Assembly (NCBI GenBank): GCA_015039465.1
Contig: MU130626.1
Span: 310,320 to 351,906 of the forward strand
Direction of reading: 5' to 3'
Source: Phlegmacium glaucopus
Lineage: Eukaryota > Basidiomycota > Agaricomycetes > Agaricales > Cortinariaceae
DNA: 41,587 nt
Position numbers and translations under genes: made by a program
The notes under the pieces: model-generated
The model's input: only the letters and a program-made list of their open reading frames with translations
Databases searched by the model: none
What the model was told of the DNA's origin: nothing
Shown here: positions 1-9,756 of the stretch, piece by piece
How positions within the stretch are numbered: the stretch's first letter is position 1
Layout of the letters: each line of letters begins with the position of its first letter

Positions 1-102
1 TTTTTAGAGAACTACCGTTACAGTTTTAATCTCACTACACGCCCACTACCGTAAAAAGATAAGAGAAAAAAACTGGAGTTTAAAATCAGTCACGGGGTAC
101 TC

Positions 103-851
103 AAGTAAATTAATAAATTTTTATACTCTTTAAGTAGGTTAGACATTCTGTGATATTTCTTACGTAACGACCTTAGGTCATAGTTATAGGTAACATCTGA
201 GTTCAATTACAAGTAAAACGAATAGAGACGATATATATCATACAAATCCCAGTCTGTCGTTTCAATGGTTTTGTCATCAATTTGTCATATATCTAACGAT
301 TAGTGGACGAACCTCACATGTTCCCTCGGATCCAGAAAGACATCAACTATTAGGTTCTCGTCTTGGTAAATCTAGGGTACAGACTCATCCTGGGAACATT
401 TAGACTACTCTAGGATCGACCTACGTTCGTCTAAAACTCGTCAAGACTCGTGACGGTACTCGAGAAAACAAGTGTGGAAAACAGAACAGATCTTACTTTT
501 GTACTCGATATTACAGACTTTTTAGTTTTTTTTTGTATTCCCCCTAGTATCTCACTATCTCCTGGTACAGTCCACGATATTCCAACAGTCCACCGTCCAG
601 TGATACAGTGAAAGTTAGTTGCAAATATTAGAAACTATCTGAGACGTGACATATGTCTGTGATAGTTATGAATTTCTGACATGGTCCTACCCATCCCGGA
701 CTGTATAGGACTAGGTGGAACAACCATGACTCTCTGGGTCCGATAGTCCACTTTTTATGATGTGAATGACAGAATGGTCTTAAAGGCTGGAATGAAATGA
801 ATGAATGAATAGTTCATAAATGAATGAATAATAATGATCATCATAAAATGA
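103..851. repeat. Complement-without-reversal copy of the adjacent 852-1581 repeat
   Basis: Read left to right, each base here is the Watson-Crick complement of the base 749 nt to its right, so 103-811 pairs with 852-1560. A 19-nt insertion (812-830) follows, then 831-851 pairs with 1561-1581. Only a handful of mismatches were seen in about 709 compared bases (for example near 539, 544 and 676-679), so identity is about 99%. This is neither a direct nor an inverted repeat. Positions 1-102 precede the breakpoint and match nothing else in the window; they may belong to the same wrongly written segment. No gene was found. An assembly or file-processing error is the likeliest cause. Confidence 0.9.
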
Positions 852-1581
852 TTCATTTAATTATTTAAAAATATGAGAAATTCATCCAATCTGTAAGACA
901 CTATAAAGAATGCATTGCTGGAATCCAGTATCAATATCCATTGTAGACTCAAGTTAATGTTCATTTTGCTTATCTCTGCTATATATAGTATGTTTAGGGT
1001 CAGACAGCAAAGTTACCAAAACAGTAGTTAAACAGTATATAGATTGCTAATCACCTGCTTGGAGTGTACAAGGGAGCCTAGGTCTTTCTGTAGTTGATAA
1101 TCCAAGAGCAGAACCATTTAGATCCCATGTCTGAGTAGGACCCTTGTAAATCTGATGAGATCCTAGCTGGATGCAAGCAGATTTTGAGCAGTTCTGAGCA
1201 CTGCCATGAGCTCTTTTGTTCACACCTTTTGTCTTGTCTAGAATGAAAACATGAGCTATAATGTCTGAAAAATCAAAAAAAAACATATGGGGTATCATAG
1301 AGTGATAGAGGACCATGTCAGGTGCTATAAGGTTGTCAGGTGGCAGGTCACTATGTCACTTTCAATCAACGTTTATAATCTTTGATAGACTCTGCACTGT
1401 ATACAGACACTATCAATACTTAAAAATTGTACCAGGATGGGTAGGGCCTGACATATCCTGATCCACCTTGTTGGTACTGAGAGACCCAGGCTATCAGGTG
1501 AAAAATACTACACTTACTGTCTTACCAGAATTTCCGACCTTACTTTACTTACTTACTTATTATTACTAGTAGTATTTTACT
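852..1581 (+). repeat. Dispersed repeat, correctly written copy
   Basis: This is the partner of the complemented segment on its left. It is the natural orientation, because a diverged copy of its middle part (about 1075-1240) occurs again at about 9590-9745 in the same direction, with the shared words 'gatgagatcctagctggatg' and 'cagttctgagca'. The right end runs into tetranucleotide-like acttactt/tatta tracts that form the tail of the SINE-like element. There are no coding motifs; the small minus-strand reading frame at 1047-1316 is judged spurious. Confidence 0.75.
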
Positions 1582-1772
1582 CATTATTATTATTAACATT
1601 AGTAGTATTTACGGCCACTTAACTAGTTACTTAATTAATTGTTAGTAGTAGTATTATTATTAGTATTGTGAGTTAGGCAAAAGGGAAAGATTTTAACATC
1701 TACCGGGAATTGAACACATGACCCATTATGACAAGTCACAGCACTAAAGACCACTATACCATTATTCCATGT
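1540..1772 (-). mobile_element. tRNA-derived SINE-like element, copy 1
   Basis: On the minus strand the segment begins with a tRNA-like head. A box A motif TGGTATAGTGG lies at 1761-1751 and a box B motif GTTCAATTCCC at 1715-1705, about 35 nt apart, as in RNA polymerase III internal promoters. The body ends in simple (ta/at-rich, acttactt) repeats at 1540-1660, typical of a SINE tail. A second copy with the same layout lies near 7600. It is probably not a functional tRNA: the head is followed by unrelated body sequence and I could not fold a full cloverleaf by eye. The exact ends are uncertain. Confidence 0.6.
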
Positions 1773-1792
1773 ATACATAAAGAAACTAACAG

Positions 1793-2265
1793 CTATATAT
1801 ACCCTTCTCTCCTGACTAAATAATATATTCTGGCACTTCCTGAAGGGCTACTACCATGTATTTTATACCAAAATGTTCAGAAAAATGAGACGAATCCATT
1901 GGTAATAAAATAGTGATGTTGAACGCACTCTTATACATGTTATATGCAAAATAGTGCAAAATATCCAGTAAAATGATGTGCTCTATGCTTATAAATATGC
2001 CTACCATGACATATTGTATATCGTTAGAAAGCTACACATTGGGGGAATCTAACCATATTATGAGCGTGGGAATATGAGCATTTTTGAAACATTAATACAC
2101 ATAAAGTCCATAAAAGCACACATCAGATGTGCGTTTCACATCACTATTTTATTACCAATGGATTACCCTCATTTTTCTGAACATTTTGGTATAAAATACA
2201 TGGTAGTAGCCCTTCAGGAAGTGCCAGAATATATTATTTAGTCAGGAGGGCAGAGTATATATATT
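1793..2265. mobile_element. Short inverted-repeat (MITE/foldback-type) element, copy 1
   Basis: The two ends are inverted copies of each other over about 120 nt. Left 1793-1920 starts tatatacccttctctcctga; right 2140-2265 reads the reverse complement with few mismatches. There is no transposase reading frame. The 63-codon minus ORF here is a by-product of the repeat. The centre (about 1935-2130) matches the longer relative at 7693-8780. It directly abuts the SINE-like element in both copies, so the two may move or be duplicated together. Confidence 0.8.
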
Positions 2266-3093
2266 ACAATCAAAAAACTAAGTTAAAGTAATGATATAAT
2301 TTTTAAGTTCTTCAAGGAGCTCCAATGCTCCAATGATGGAGCCCATCACAAATGTGGGTTGTTCTATACTTATCCAACTTGCTTTACCACTTTAACACCA
2401 CTGTTGATGACATGAATCTAAAATTTCCAGGGATTGCATTATTTTGTAGATATAACCAATGGTGATATATATCTATGAGCAGGAAATTGATCACCAGAGA
2501 ATTTAATGTACAATAAAATCTGTTTAAAACTCTACCCTCAATAAAGGAATGTCTCAGCAGCCTCAGCTGACTAGAAATTATATTGAGCTGATACAGCCCA
2601 TGTAGACTTCATTTCAGAAGCTGGTCACAGTGTACAGTAACCTTACATGTGCTGATAATCTCACAGGCCAATGCTGATCAGGTCTTATGAGGCAGTTGGC
2701 AGACCGTGCAAGTGGTGACCAGGATATATAAATCAATTACCAATCATTATACTCACCTGAAAAGGACTTGATATGTTTCACCGCCGGACCTGGTCAGGCT
2801 TTGTCAAATCTTATTTTGCCCTATGAGGCTGTCAGGTGCCACAATGCCTGATCGGATGAATTTGATTTTTCAGACAAACTCATCAGATGGGGATGGAACC
2901 TTAACAGTGCAGGCTAGTTTGTTGTACTCTCACTTATTTTTGAGTTGGAAATAGGAGTTCCAAGACTTGTTAAAACCTGCACCTTTTCTTTAATTGTCTG
3001 CTAAATATTTAGGTTGTTGTTCCAAAACAAAATACAATTAAGAGTCAACAAGATAGAGTACAAAAACTACTTTACTTAGATGATTACACCACT
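2266..3093. other. Intergenic DNA and 3' flank of NLR1
   Basis: No convincing gene. The last 230 nt (about 2870-3093) resemble the 3' flanks of NLR2 and NLR3, with shared words such as 'catcagatggggatgg' and 'accacttcagt', so this part is probably the 3' untranslated region carried along when the receptors duplicated. Confidence 0.6.
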
Positions 3094-6000
3094 TCAGTCT
3101 CTTGCTATTCTTGTCCCTGTAGTTACAACTTCAAGCTCCAATTTCTCTGCTTCATTCCACCTTCCCTGATTCCTGTATGTCATTGCTAGATTTGCCATAC
3201 TGTTGAGGGTGTCTGGATGTTCTGCACCAAGCAGCTTCTTGCTCATACCCATAACTTGAACCTGGAGCTGCTCTGCTTCATTCCACCTTCCCTGATGGCT
3301 GTATGTGCTTGCTATATTTCCCATACTGTTGAGGGTCTTTGGATGTTCTGCACCAAGCAGCTTCTTGCTCATGCCCATAACTTGAACCTGCAGCTGCTCT
3401 GCCTCATTCCACCTTCCCTGATTCCTGTATGTCATTGCTAGATTTTCCATACTGTTGAGGGTCTCTGGATGTTCTGCACCAAGTAGCTTCTTGCTCATAT
3501 CCATAACTTGAACCTCCAGCTGCTCTGCCTCATTCAACCTTCCCTGATTCCTGTATGTGCTTGCTATATTTCCCATACTGTTGAGGGTGTCTGGATGTTC
3601 TGCACCAAGCAGTTTTTTGCTCATGTCCATAACTTGAAGCTCCAGCTGCTCTGCCTCATTCCACCTTCCCTGATGGCTGTATGTGCTTGCTATATTTGCC
3701 ATACTGTTGAGGGTCTCTGGATGTTCTGCACCAAGCAGCTTCTTCATCATGTCCATAACTTGAACCTCCAGCTGCTCTGCCTCATTCCACCTTCCCTGAT
3801 TCCTGTATGTCCTTGCTAGATCTCCCATACTGTTGAGGGTGTATTGATGTTCTGCACCAAACAGCTTCTTCATCATGTCCATAACTTGAATCTGCAGCTG
3901 CTCTGCCTCATTCCACCTTCTCTGATGGCTGTATGTGCCTGCTAGATTTGTCATGCTGTTGAGGGTCTCTGGATGTTCTGCACCAAGCACCTTCTTCATC
4001 ATGTCCATAACTTGAACCTCCAGTTGCTCTGCCTCATTCCACCTTCCCTGATTTCTGTATGTGGTTGCTAGATGTCCCATACTAGCAAGGGTGTATTGAT
4101 GTTCTGCACCAAACAGCTTCTTCCTCATATCCATAACTTGAAATTCCACTTGCTCTGCATTGTCCAAGTCTCCATTCTCCCCCATTACTAGTGAAAAATT
4201 GCTCCATTTATCATCATAGTACTGCCCAATATGTCCTATCTGCCTTCCATGGAACTCATTTGCCTTAATATGTGGAAAAATCAACTGTCTCAGTGCATAA
4301 TCTTGGCTTTCATATCTGTGTGGAATTGTACAGGACAAGATTATGCTTCCCATATCACACATTCTTTGCTGCTCAGATTCTGACATTCTCTCCCGACTCC
4401 AGTTGTGCACCAGAGGATGAACAGAAAACAGTTTGGATGATTGTCCCCTTTTCATCAAGGAGAATGAGAGAAGAACACTAATCCCTTGTCCAAAGATGAA
4501 TTCATCCCAGTGACCATCATTTTTCAGGTCAAGTAAAGTATGATCCAGTGAAGTGACTGCCAGAGGTATGTTTTCTGCTCTGTCACCAACATCTCTTGTA
4601 GCCTCCTCAGCAGCAGATTCAAATATGTCTTTAGAAATATTGCTATGATGATAGAAAGCACATATTTGAAGAATTAGGATTGCAGCCTGGGCTGCTTGTA
4701 CATCTCCAGCCATGTATCCACCAGCCCTTTTTTCAATCTCTTTGAAAGAAAGATCCCAAGTCCCATACACTGTCTGATTATAATTTGATGCTCCTGTGAA
4801 TATAGCATCTGACATCAGAGTCTGATGGTGTGAGGACAATTGGGTCAGATATTCATTGATATCACATTTCCCAGCATCAATATAAGCACCAGCATGATCA
4901 ACAACAAGAGGAATGCCACCAAGTTCAGTCACAATACTTTTGGCTGCTTGTAAATGCTCAGGTGAAGGATCCAAATAGTTAGCTCTGAGAAGTAGAGCTA
5001 TAGCATCTGACTCCTCCATTTCACTGATCTCAATCACATTCTGAAAGCCTATAACCCTTCCTACAGATTGGTTTTGGCTGGTAATCAGAATATTACCCCT
5101 GTTACCTGGGGGAAAGAACTTGGCCATCACCTCTGGAAGAGGATCACCAGCATTATCAAAGATAATCAACCATTCCCCTTGAATACAAGATATACACTGG
5201 AGGACAGAGTCAACTGAGCCATCCACACCAGAAGCTTGTGCAGCAGGAATGCTAGATATACCCTTCAGAGATATAGTAATGCTCTCATAAGAGGAGGCAT
5301 CAACCCAGAACACATGTGAAAAACTAGAGCAAGAAATGAATCCAGTGTTGAGAATGGTAACATGAAAATACTTACCTGCCAGACATTTCTTCTGTGAACT
5401 TAAGACAGATCTGAGTCTTTCCAATGCCTCCTGTTCCCCAGAGGAGACAAGAGCATCTTGGTCTACTATTAGCACAACAAGCAAAAATCCTCCCAAGCTT
5501 GTCAAGTTCATCTTTCCGTCCAGTAAAGAATAGACTGGAAAGTGGTTTCTGAGATACAGGAGTCTTCATCTGCTGTTCACTGGTATTTGCAAGGAAATTA
5601 TTGACAATATGATACTGGCAGACAAAATATTGTTAAATTATCTACACAGCTTATGAAAAAATGACTTACAAAAGTACCACCTGTGATGAACACAGTCCAG
5701 GCATTCGCAAAGGGAGTCGGAAGACACAAATCAGAATCCTGAGTCTGCTGATTATCAGTGAAAGCCGAGAACACATTGTGTAAGCAACTCACAGAGGGAT
5801 TTTGTTGCAATTCTATAGATCCCAATTTGGCTTGCACTACAGCATCAGGCGAGGGTGAATTTCCTTCTGGTTGGGCTACAGGAGCAACAGCCAGAGCTGA
5901 AACTGAAGTGGAAACTAGGAGTTCATGGTCAACCTGATTGATGAGAAATTATTGAGTAGTGATGGATATGATGAACTAAGTTGAACACTCACATTAACAC

Positions 6001-6480
6001 CAGCAGCTGGAATGCTTACGGGAGTAAGATCATTGATTGCCAAAGTGGATACCAAAGTAGAGGCTAGGTTATGGGCAGCCTGATGGATGACAATGGTTAA
6101 ATGCTTAAGGATGCGATGGGCAAAGTTGGACGCTCACAGTAACACTAGCGTCTGCAATGCTTACATCTGGCTCATTGATTGCCAAAGCGCAGACCGAAGT
6201 AGAGACTAGGTCATGGGAAGTCTGATCGATGACAATTATTAAATACTTAAGGATGCAATGGGCAAAGTTGAATGCTCACAGTCATGCCAGCGACTTGAAT
6301 AACTTGTGCGCTTGCAGCCGCAGCATTAGTGGGAACGGATAGCATCGGATCAGCGGTGCTTGTTTTGATGGGCAATGTTGAAGTTGCTGGTTTAGAGCTT
6401 GAACCCAGAGCATCGTTGATGGTTTGAGATGAATATTTTGATTTCTTGGACTTGAAAATTTTCTTAAAAATATGTTTCAT
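3094..6480 (-). CDS. NLR1: NB-ARC/TPR NOD-like receptor, intact
   Basis: Six exons by GT-AG junctions conserved in all four paralogues: 6480-6280, 6221-6138, 6079-5993, 5933-5670, 5614-5376 and 5323-3094; 1034 residues. Exon 1 starts MKHIFKK, basic. Exons 2 and 3 are repeats of one 28-29 residue unit. Exon 4 ends in ITGGTF. Exon 5 holds Walker A GTGGIGKT (about 272-279). Exon 6 holds Walker B LIIFD (about 344-348), the GNILITS strand, a GLPL-like IPLVVDHAGAY, an MHD-like VHPLVHNW, then eight 42-residue TPRs. The family acts as a cytosolic nucleotide-dependent switch with a repeat sensor; the role in non-self recognition is inferred. The start is set by the conserved ATG and context in all copies. 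A possible 45-nt in-frame intron after QQNPS in exon 4 would remove 15 residues. No break was seen. Confidence 0.88.
3120..4150 (-). repeat. Eight tandem 126-nt TPR-coding repeats of NLR1
   Basis: Each unit encodes 42 residues of the form LLGAEHPxTLxSMxNxAxT, then YxxQGRWNEAEQL and xxQVMxMxKK, a kinesin-light-chain-like TPR. Framework residues are almost invariant while a few positions vary. Units are highly similar at the DNA level, which indicates recent expansion or homogenisation. Confidence 0.9.
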
Positions 6481-7095
6481 ATCGTTGAACAGTGCGTTGT
6501 GGTGAGCGATGAAGGTGAGTGATGAGAGTCAGAAAGAGATGTTCTCAAGTACATAAACAGCAATCTCTTCAGGTTCCATAATACCACACGGCTCCCTAAC
6601 TTCAAATGCATCTCCACATTCTAGCACTCATATTAGTATCACCACCTGCACACTCACTACAATGTTGTTTGTCAATATTCTACCCGGTCCTTCCTCCTCG
6701 TCTCCAATATCCCATGCTAGGAATCACCAATCAAAACACCATTGAATACATTGGCATCAGATGAGCCTCATCACCCCTGAGTTTGCCATCTCTGAGTGTG
6801 AAATTTCCCACTGGGGGTCCCTCACTAGTGGTACATTAATTGATAATTTTGATCCTTGACTGGGGACGCCTGGTAAATTTGCAGCCTGCAGGTGATGATC
6901 AATAACTCCAACATTTTACACAAAATTCTGCGTTCTGGAAGCCTGACAAGCAGAATATGCAAAACTCATCATGCAAGACCTCAAAGAACGTCGTGCTGAA
7001 TTGCAACCATTCCTTCCCAGGCAAGCCAAATCCAGAAAACTCCAGACCAAACTTACTGGTGCAAATGGCAGTAATCATACCTCCCTATCTCAACT
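6481..7095 (+). pseudogene. Divergent module copy (short): decayed coiled-coil gene
   Basis: This lies head-to-head with NLR1 and matches the longer modules next to NLR2, NLR3 and NLR4. A possible intron ends near 6888 (tttgcag). The following exon reads in one frame as VLEA, a stop, then QAEYAKL and DLKERRAELQPF, a heptad-like charged stretch, then QAKSRKLQTKLTGANGS. The in-frame stop and early truncation, where the SINE-like element begins near 7160, mark it as broken. A conserved motif acataaacagcaatc at 6551-6565, about 70 nt upstream of the NLR1 start codon, recurs in the other copies. No function is recognised. Confidence 0.5.
6551..6565 (-). promoter_or_regulatory. Conserved upstream motif of NLR1
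   Basis: On the gene strand this reads GATTGCTGTTTATGT, 71-85 nt before the start codon. Close copies stand in front of NLR2 (15100-15114), NLR3 (25551-25560, partial), NLR4 (38655-38669) and the relic (about 18651). It may be a core promoter element with a TATA-like TTTAT. Conservation could also simply reflect recent duplication. Confidence 0.35.
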
Positions 7096-7165
7096 TTCTA
7101 TACAAGTTGAGATGTGAGTACATTTGTTTTATATTCATTGTTACAGTAAGCTAACTATTATATCA

Positions 7166-7672
7166 CTGAGAGACCCAGGCCATTGTAATTTACCACCATA
7201 ATTAGTAATTAATTACACCATCAAATTATGTAATTTACTATGTTAAGACAACAATTAAGGGTGGATGATGGTACCCCATTTAAGGTGGTAAAGTGTAGTA
7301 ATTCACATCAATATATTAAAGGATCACAACCCCAGAAAGGAAGAATTTATTACAGTTTAATAGATACACTTACAAAAGACTACACTTACCATCAAGTTTT
7401 TCACGAGAATTTCCAACCACCCTAGTTACTAGTTACTTACTTATTAATTATTACTTATGAGTACTAGTAATATTTTATTTATTATTATTATGAGTATTTT
7501 TGACCACTTAACTATTTACTTACTAATTATTAGTAGCTATAGTAGTATTGTAGACTTTGTAGTAGTGTTAGTGTTAAGTATTATAAGTTAGTGTAATGTA
7601 CTATTGGGAATCAAATACATGACCTGTTGTGACAAGTTACAGCACTGAAGACCACTACACCATCATTCCATG
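7166..7672 (-). mobile_element. tRNA-derived SINE-like element, copy 2, with flanking repeat
   Basis: The same layout as copy 1. On the minus strand, box A TGGTGTAGTGG lies at 7662-7652 and a degenerate box B ATTTGATTCCC at 7616-7606, followed by a body ending in ta/at-rich tracts (7430-7560). The outer part down to 7166 shares 'actgagagacccaggc' with 1478-1493, so the similarity to copy 1 extends beyond the tRNA-like head. Confidence 0.55.
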
Positions 7673-7692
7673 CATATATAAGGAAACTAACA

Positions 7693-8780
7693 CCTATATA
7701 TACCCTTCCCTCCTGACTAAATAATATATTCTGGCACTTCCTGATTGGTACTAAAATCATGATGTGATGTGCACTGTTGTATGTGTTATATGCAAAATAG
7801 TGCAAAATATCCAGTAAAATGATGTGCTCTATGCTTATAAATATGCCTACCATGACATGTTGTATATCATCAGAAAGCTACATGTTGGGGGAATCTAACC
7901 ATGTTATTAGCATGGGAATATGAGTATTTTTGAAACATTAAAATGCATAAAATGCATAAAAGCACACATCAGATGCAACACATGCACATGATTTATATAT
8001 ATATAGAATACCTGTAATAATACAGTTCTATTGGTATACAATATGTCATGTCTGTTAAGTTTAAACAAAGGGATAACATTGGAGTATTTCAAGAATGGAC
8101 GGAACGGAACCAGAACAAGTAACGGAAAGGACTATGGCCTCAGTGTATGTGCTGTGCCGCCCGACTCCTATAGTGTCCTGATTTCAGAACTGGAAGAGAA
8201 AGGAATAAGATGGAAGCCTCAGTGACTTAGAGGAGGAAACTAAGTTGATATTCAAAACTGAGGAAAACATACAAGCTTTGAGTACTTAAATAATAAAAGG
8301 AATAGCAACTGAAATATAAAAGATAAATATAAAGTGCTGCATTCTGCTCCCAGAAGGTCCTGCATTCTTGGGTGAATAATCCGATACTGGTGTGCTGACT
8401 GATAATGGGAAAGTGATGACAAAGAATGGTTGTCATGGTGAAGATGTGGTAATGGGTTTGGAGTAATGTTGGAAGAGCTGGAATGATACAGAGAAGTCTC
8501 AGAGTTGGATGTAGGAAGAGTAGATCCAGAAACAAGGGAAAGCACTGGTACAGAGTACGGACTACTGGAGACAACTCCAATGGAGCTGGACCGGAGTAAC
8601 ATATAACAGAATGTGACAATGTCACACATATTTATAAGCATAGAGTGCATTATTTTACTGGATATTTTGCACTATTTTGCATATAATACATACAACAGTG
8701 CACATCACGTCACAATTTTAGTACCAATCAGGAAGTGCCAGAGTATATTATTTAGTCAGGAGGGAAGGGTATATATATAA
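7693..8780. mobile_element. Inverted-repeat element, long copy (about 1.1 kb)
   Basis: The terminal inverted repeats are about 150 nt. Left 7693-7845 begins tatatacccttccctcctga; right 8629-8780 is its reverse complement with few differences. The family is the same as 1793-2265, including the shared 'gggggaatctaaccatgtta' core (7887-7906). Between about 8000 and 8628 there is extra sequence absent from the short copy. No transposase domain is visible, so it would need help from another element to move. Confidence 0.8.
8000..8628. other. Extra internal segment of the long inverted-repeat element
   Basis: This sequence is missing from the short relative. One plus-strand frame (to 8225) and two overlapping minus-strand frames (8227-8650, one serine-rich) are open, but none shows a known domain, and the overlap of two open frames argues against all of them. 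It may be a captured host fragment or an older full-length core. Confidence 0.3.
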
Positions 8781-9589
8781 TCAAAAAACTAAGTGAAACC
8801 AATAATATTTATTTTTTGTTATCTTTTTAGTTATGTTTTACCCTACTAAATTCCTACTTTAACCATTGTAAATTTTTTCTTTTTCATGTCATTACTTTTT
8901 TGTTGTAAATATCTACAGTAATCATAGGAATCGATTCCTACAATTAATGTTGTAATTTTCTACTCCTCAGAGTCACCACTTTATTTGTTGCTATTTCCTT
9001 ATTCCTACATTTTTCATCATAAATTACCACAGTCTGGGTCTCACAGCGGCAAGTTAAATGGACAGATGGTATTTCACAAGTTTGGGGAGGAATTTGACTT
9101 CCTAGCAGAAGGAAATGAGGATATGGGAGTCATGTGATGATGATTAGGTACTTCATGTAACATTAACTTAGTTATTTGGACAATAAATCATGGATTAAAA
9201 GCTTCTAATGTATTTTAACATGTCTTTACACTAAAAATAATCAAGGCAAAGCATGCAAAACTGAGTGAGCAGTAAAAGATTCATGTGTTTCACAGTTTGT
9301 CATGTTTTTGGCTGTGTGATGTGATGTGACACTCCCATGACCATAACAGGAGCTGGTCACCCCCATATTAAATATTAAGGGGAAATTGGTGTCCTAGCAA
9401 TAGTGGGAGTAAAAATAAGGAAAATAGTGGAAATATGATCAGGTGAGAATTGAATGATCAGAATATTGATTGGATTATTGTTTTGAGTAGAAATTTTATG
9501 ATTTTGAAAATACACATTTTCTCAACTAGCTCTGCTGCTCAAGCTAGCCTGCTGGTCCATGAGTGATTCAAATTTATATATACAAGAAC
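8781..9589. other. AT-rich intergenic DNA
   Basis: No gene, RNA or repeat that I can support. The first 20 nt (caaaaaactaagtg) resemble the DNA right of the short inverted-repeat element, so the duplicated block may extend slightly beyond the element. Confidence 0.5.
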
Positions 9590-9745
9590 AGTTTAGTAAA
9601 ACATCTAGATAGTCTTTCTGCAATTAAGAATACAAGGGCAGAACCATTAGATCCTAGTCTGAGTAGGAGCAGACCTGATGAGATCCTAGCTGGATGTGAC
9701 CAGATTATGAACAGTTCTGAGCACACTGCCATGATCCCCTTGTGA
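9590..9745 (+). repeat. Diverged copy of the 1075-1240 repeat
   Basis: This shares 'agtctttctg', 'gcagaaccatt', 'gatgagatcctagctggatg' and 'acagttctgagcac' with 1075-1240 in the same direction. It shows the natural strand orientation of that repeat and therefore which partner in the 103-1581 pair is miswritten. Confidence 0.75.
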
Positions 9746-9756
9746 ACCCATTCCCT

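Noticed and set aside
1047..1316. 89-codon minus-strand frame
   Set aside because: It lies in a dispersed repeat with no protein features.
1690..1772. Functional tRNA gene
   Set aside because: Boxes A and B are present, but a full cloverleaf was not apparent and the second copy has a degenerate box B; a SINE head fits better.
3217..3819. Plus-strand frames of the MFCTKQLL...LIPPSL type, also at 11563-11793 and 22095-22325
   Set aside because: They are antisense shadows of the TPR repeats; the 42-codon period creates repeated open stretches.
3120..4150. CRISPR-like array
   Set aside because: Regular 126-nt spacing is explained fully by TPR-coding units; there are no short direct repeats with unique spacers.
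3094..5511. Single open frame of 805 codons as the whole NLR1 protein
   Set aside because: It reads through intron 5 (5324-5375) and starts in a frame that loses Walker A. The splice sites are conserved in all four genes, so the upstream exons belong to the gene.
8227..8650. Two overlapping minus-strand frames of 132 codons
   Set aside because: They overlap in different frames within a mobile element, with no domain; not accepted as genes.
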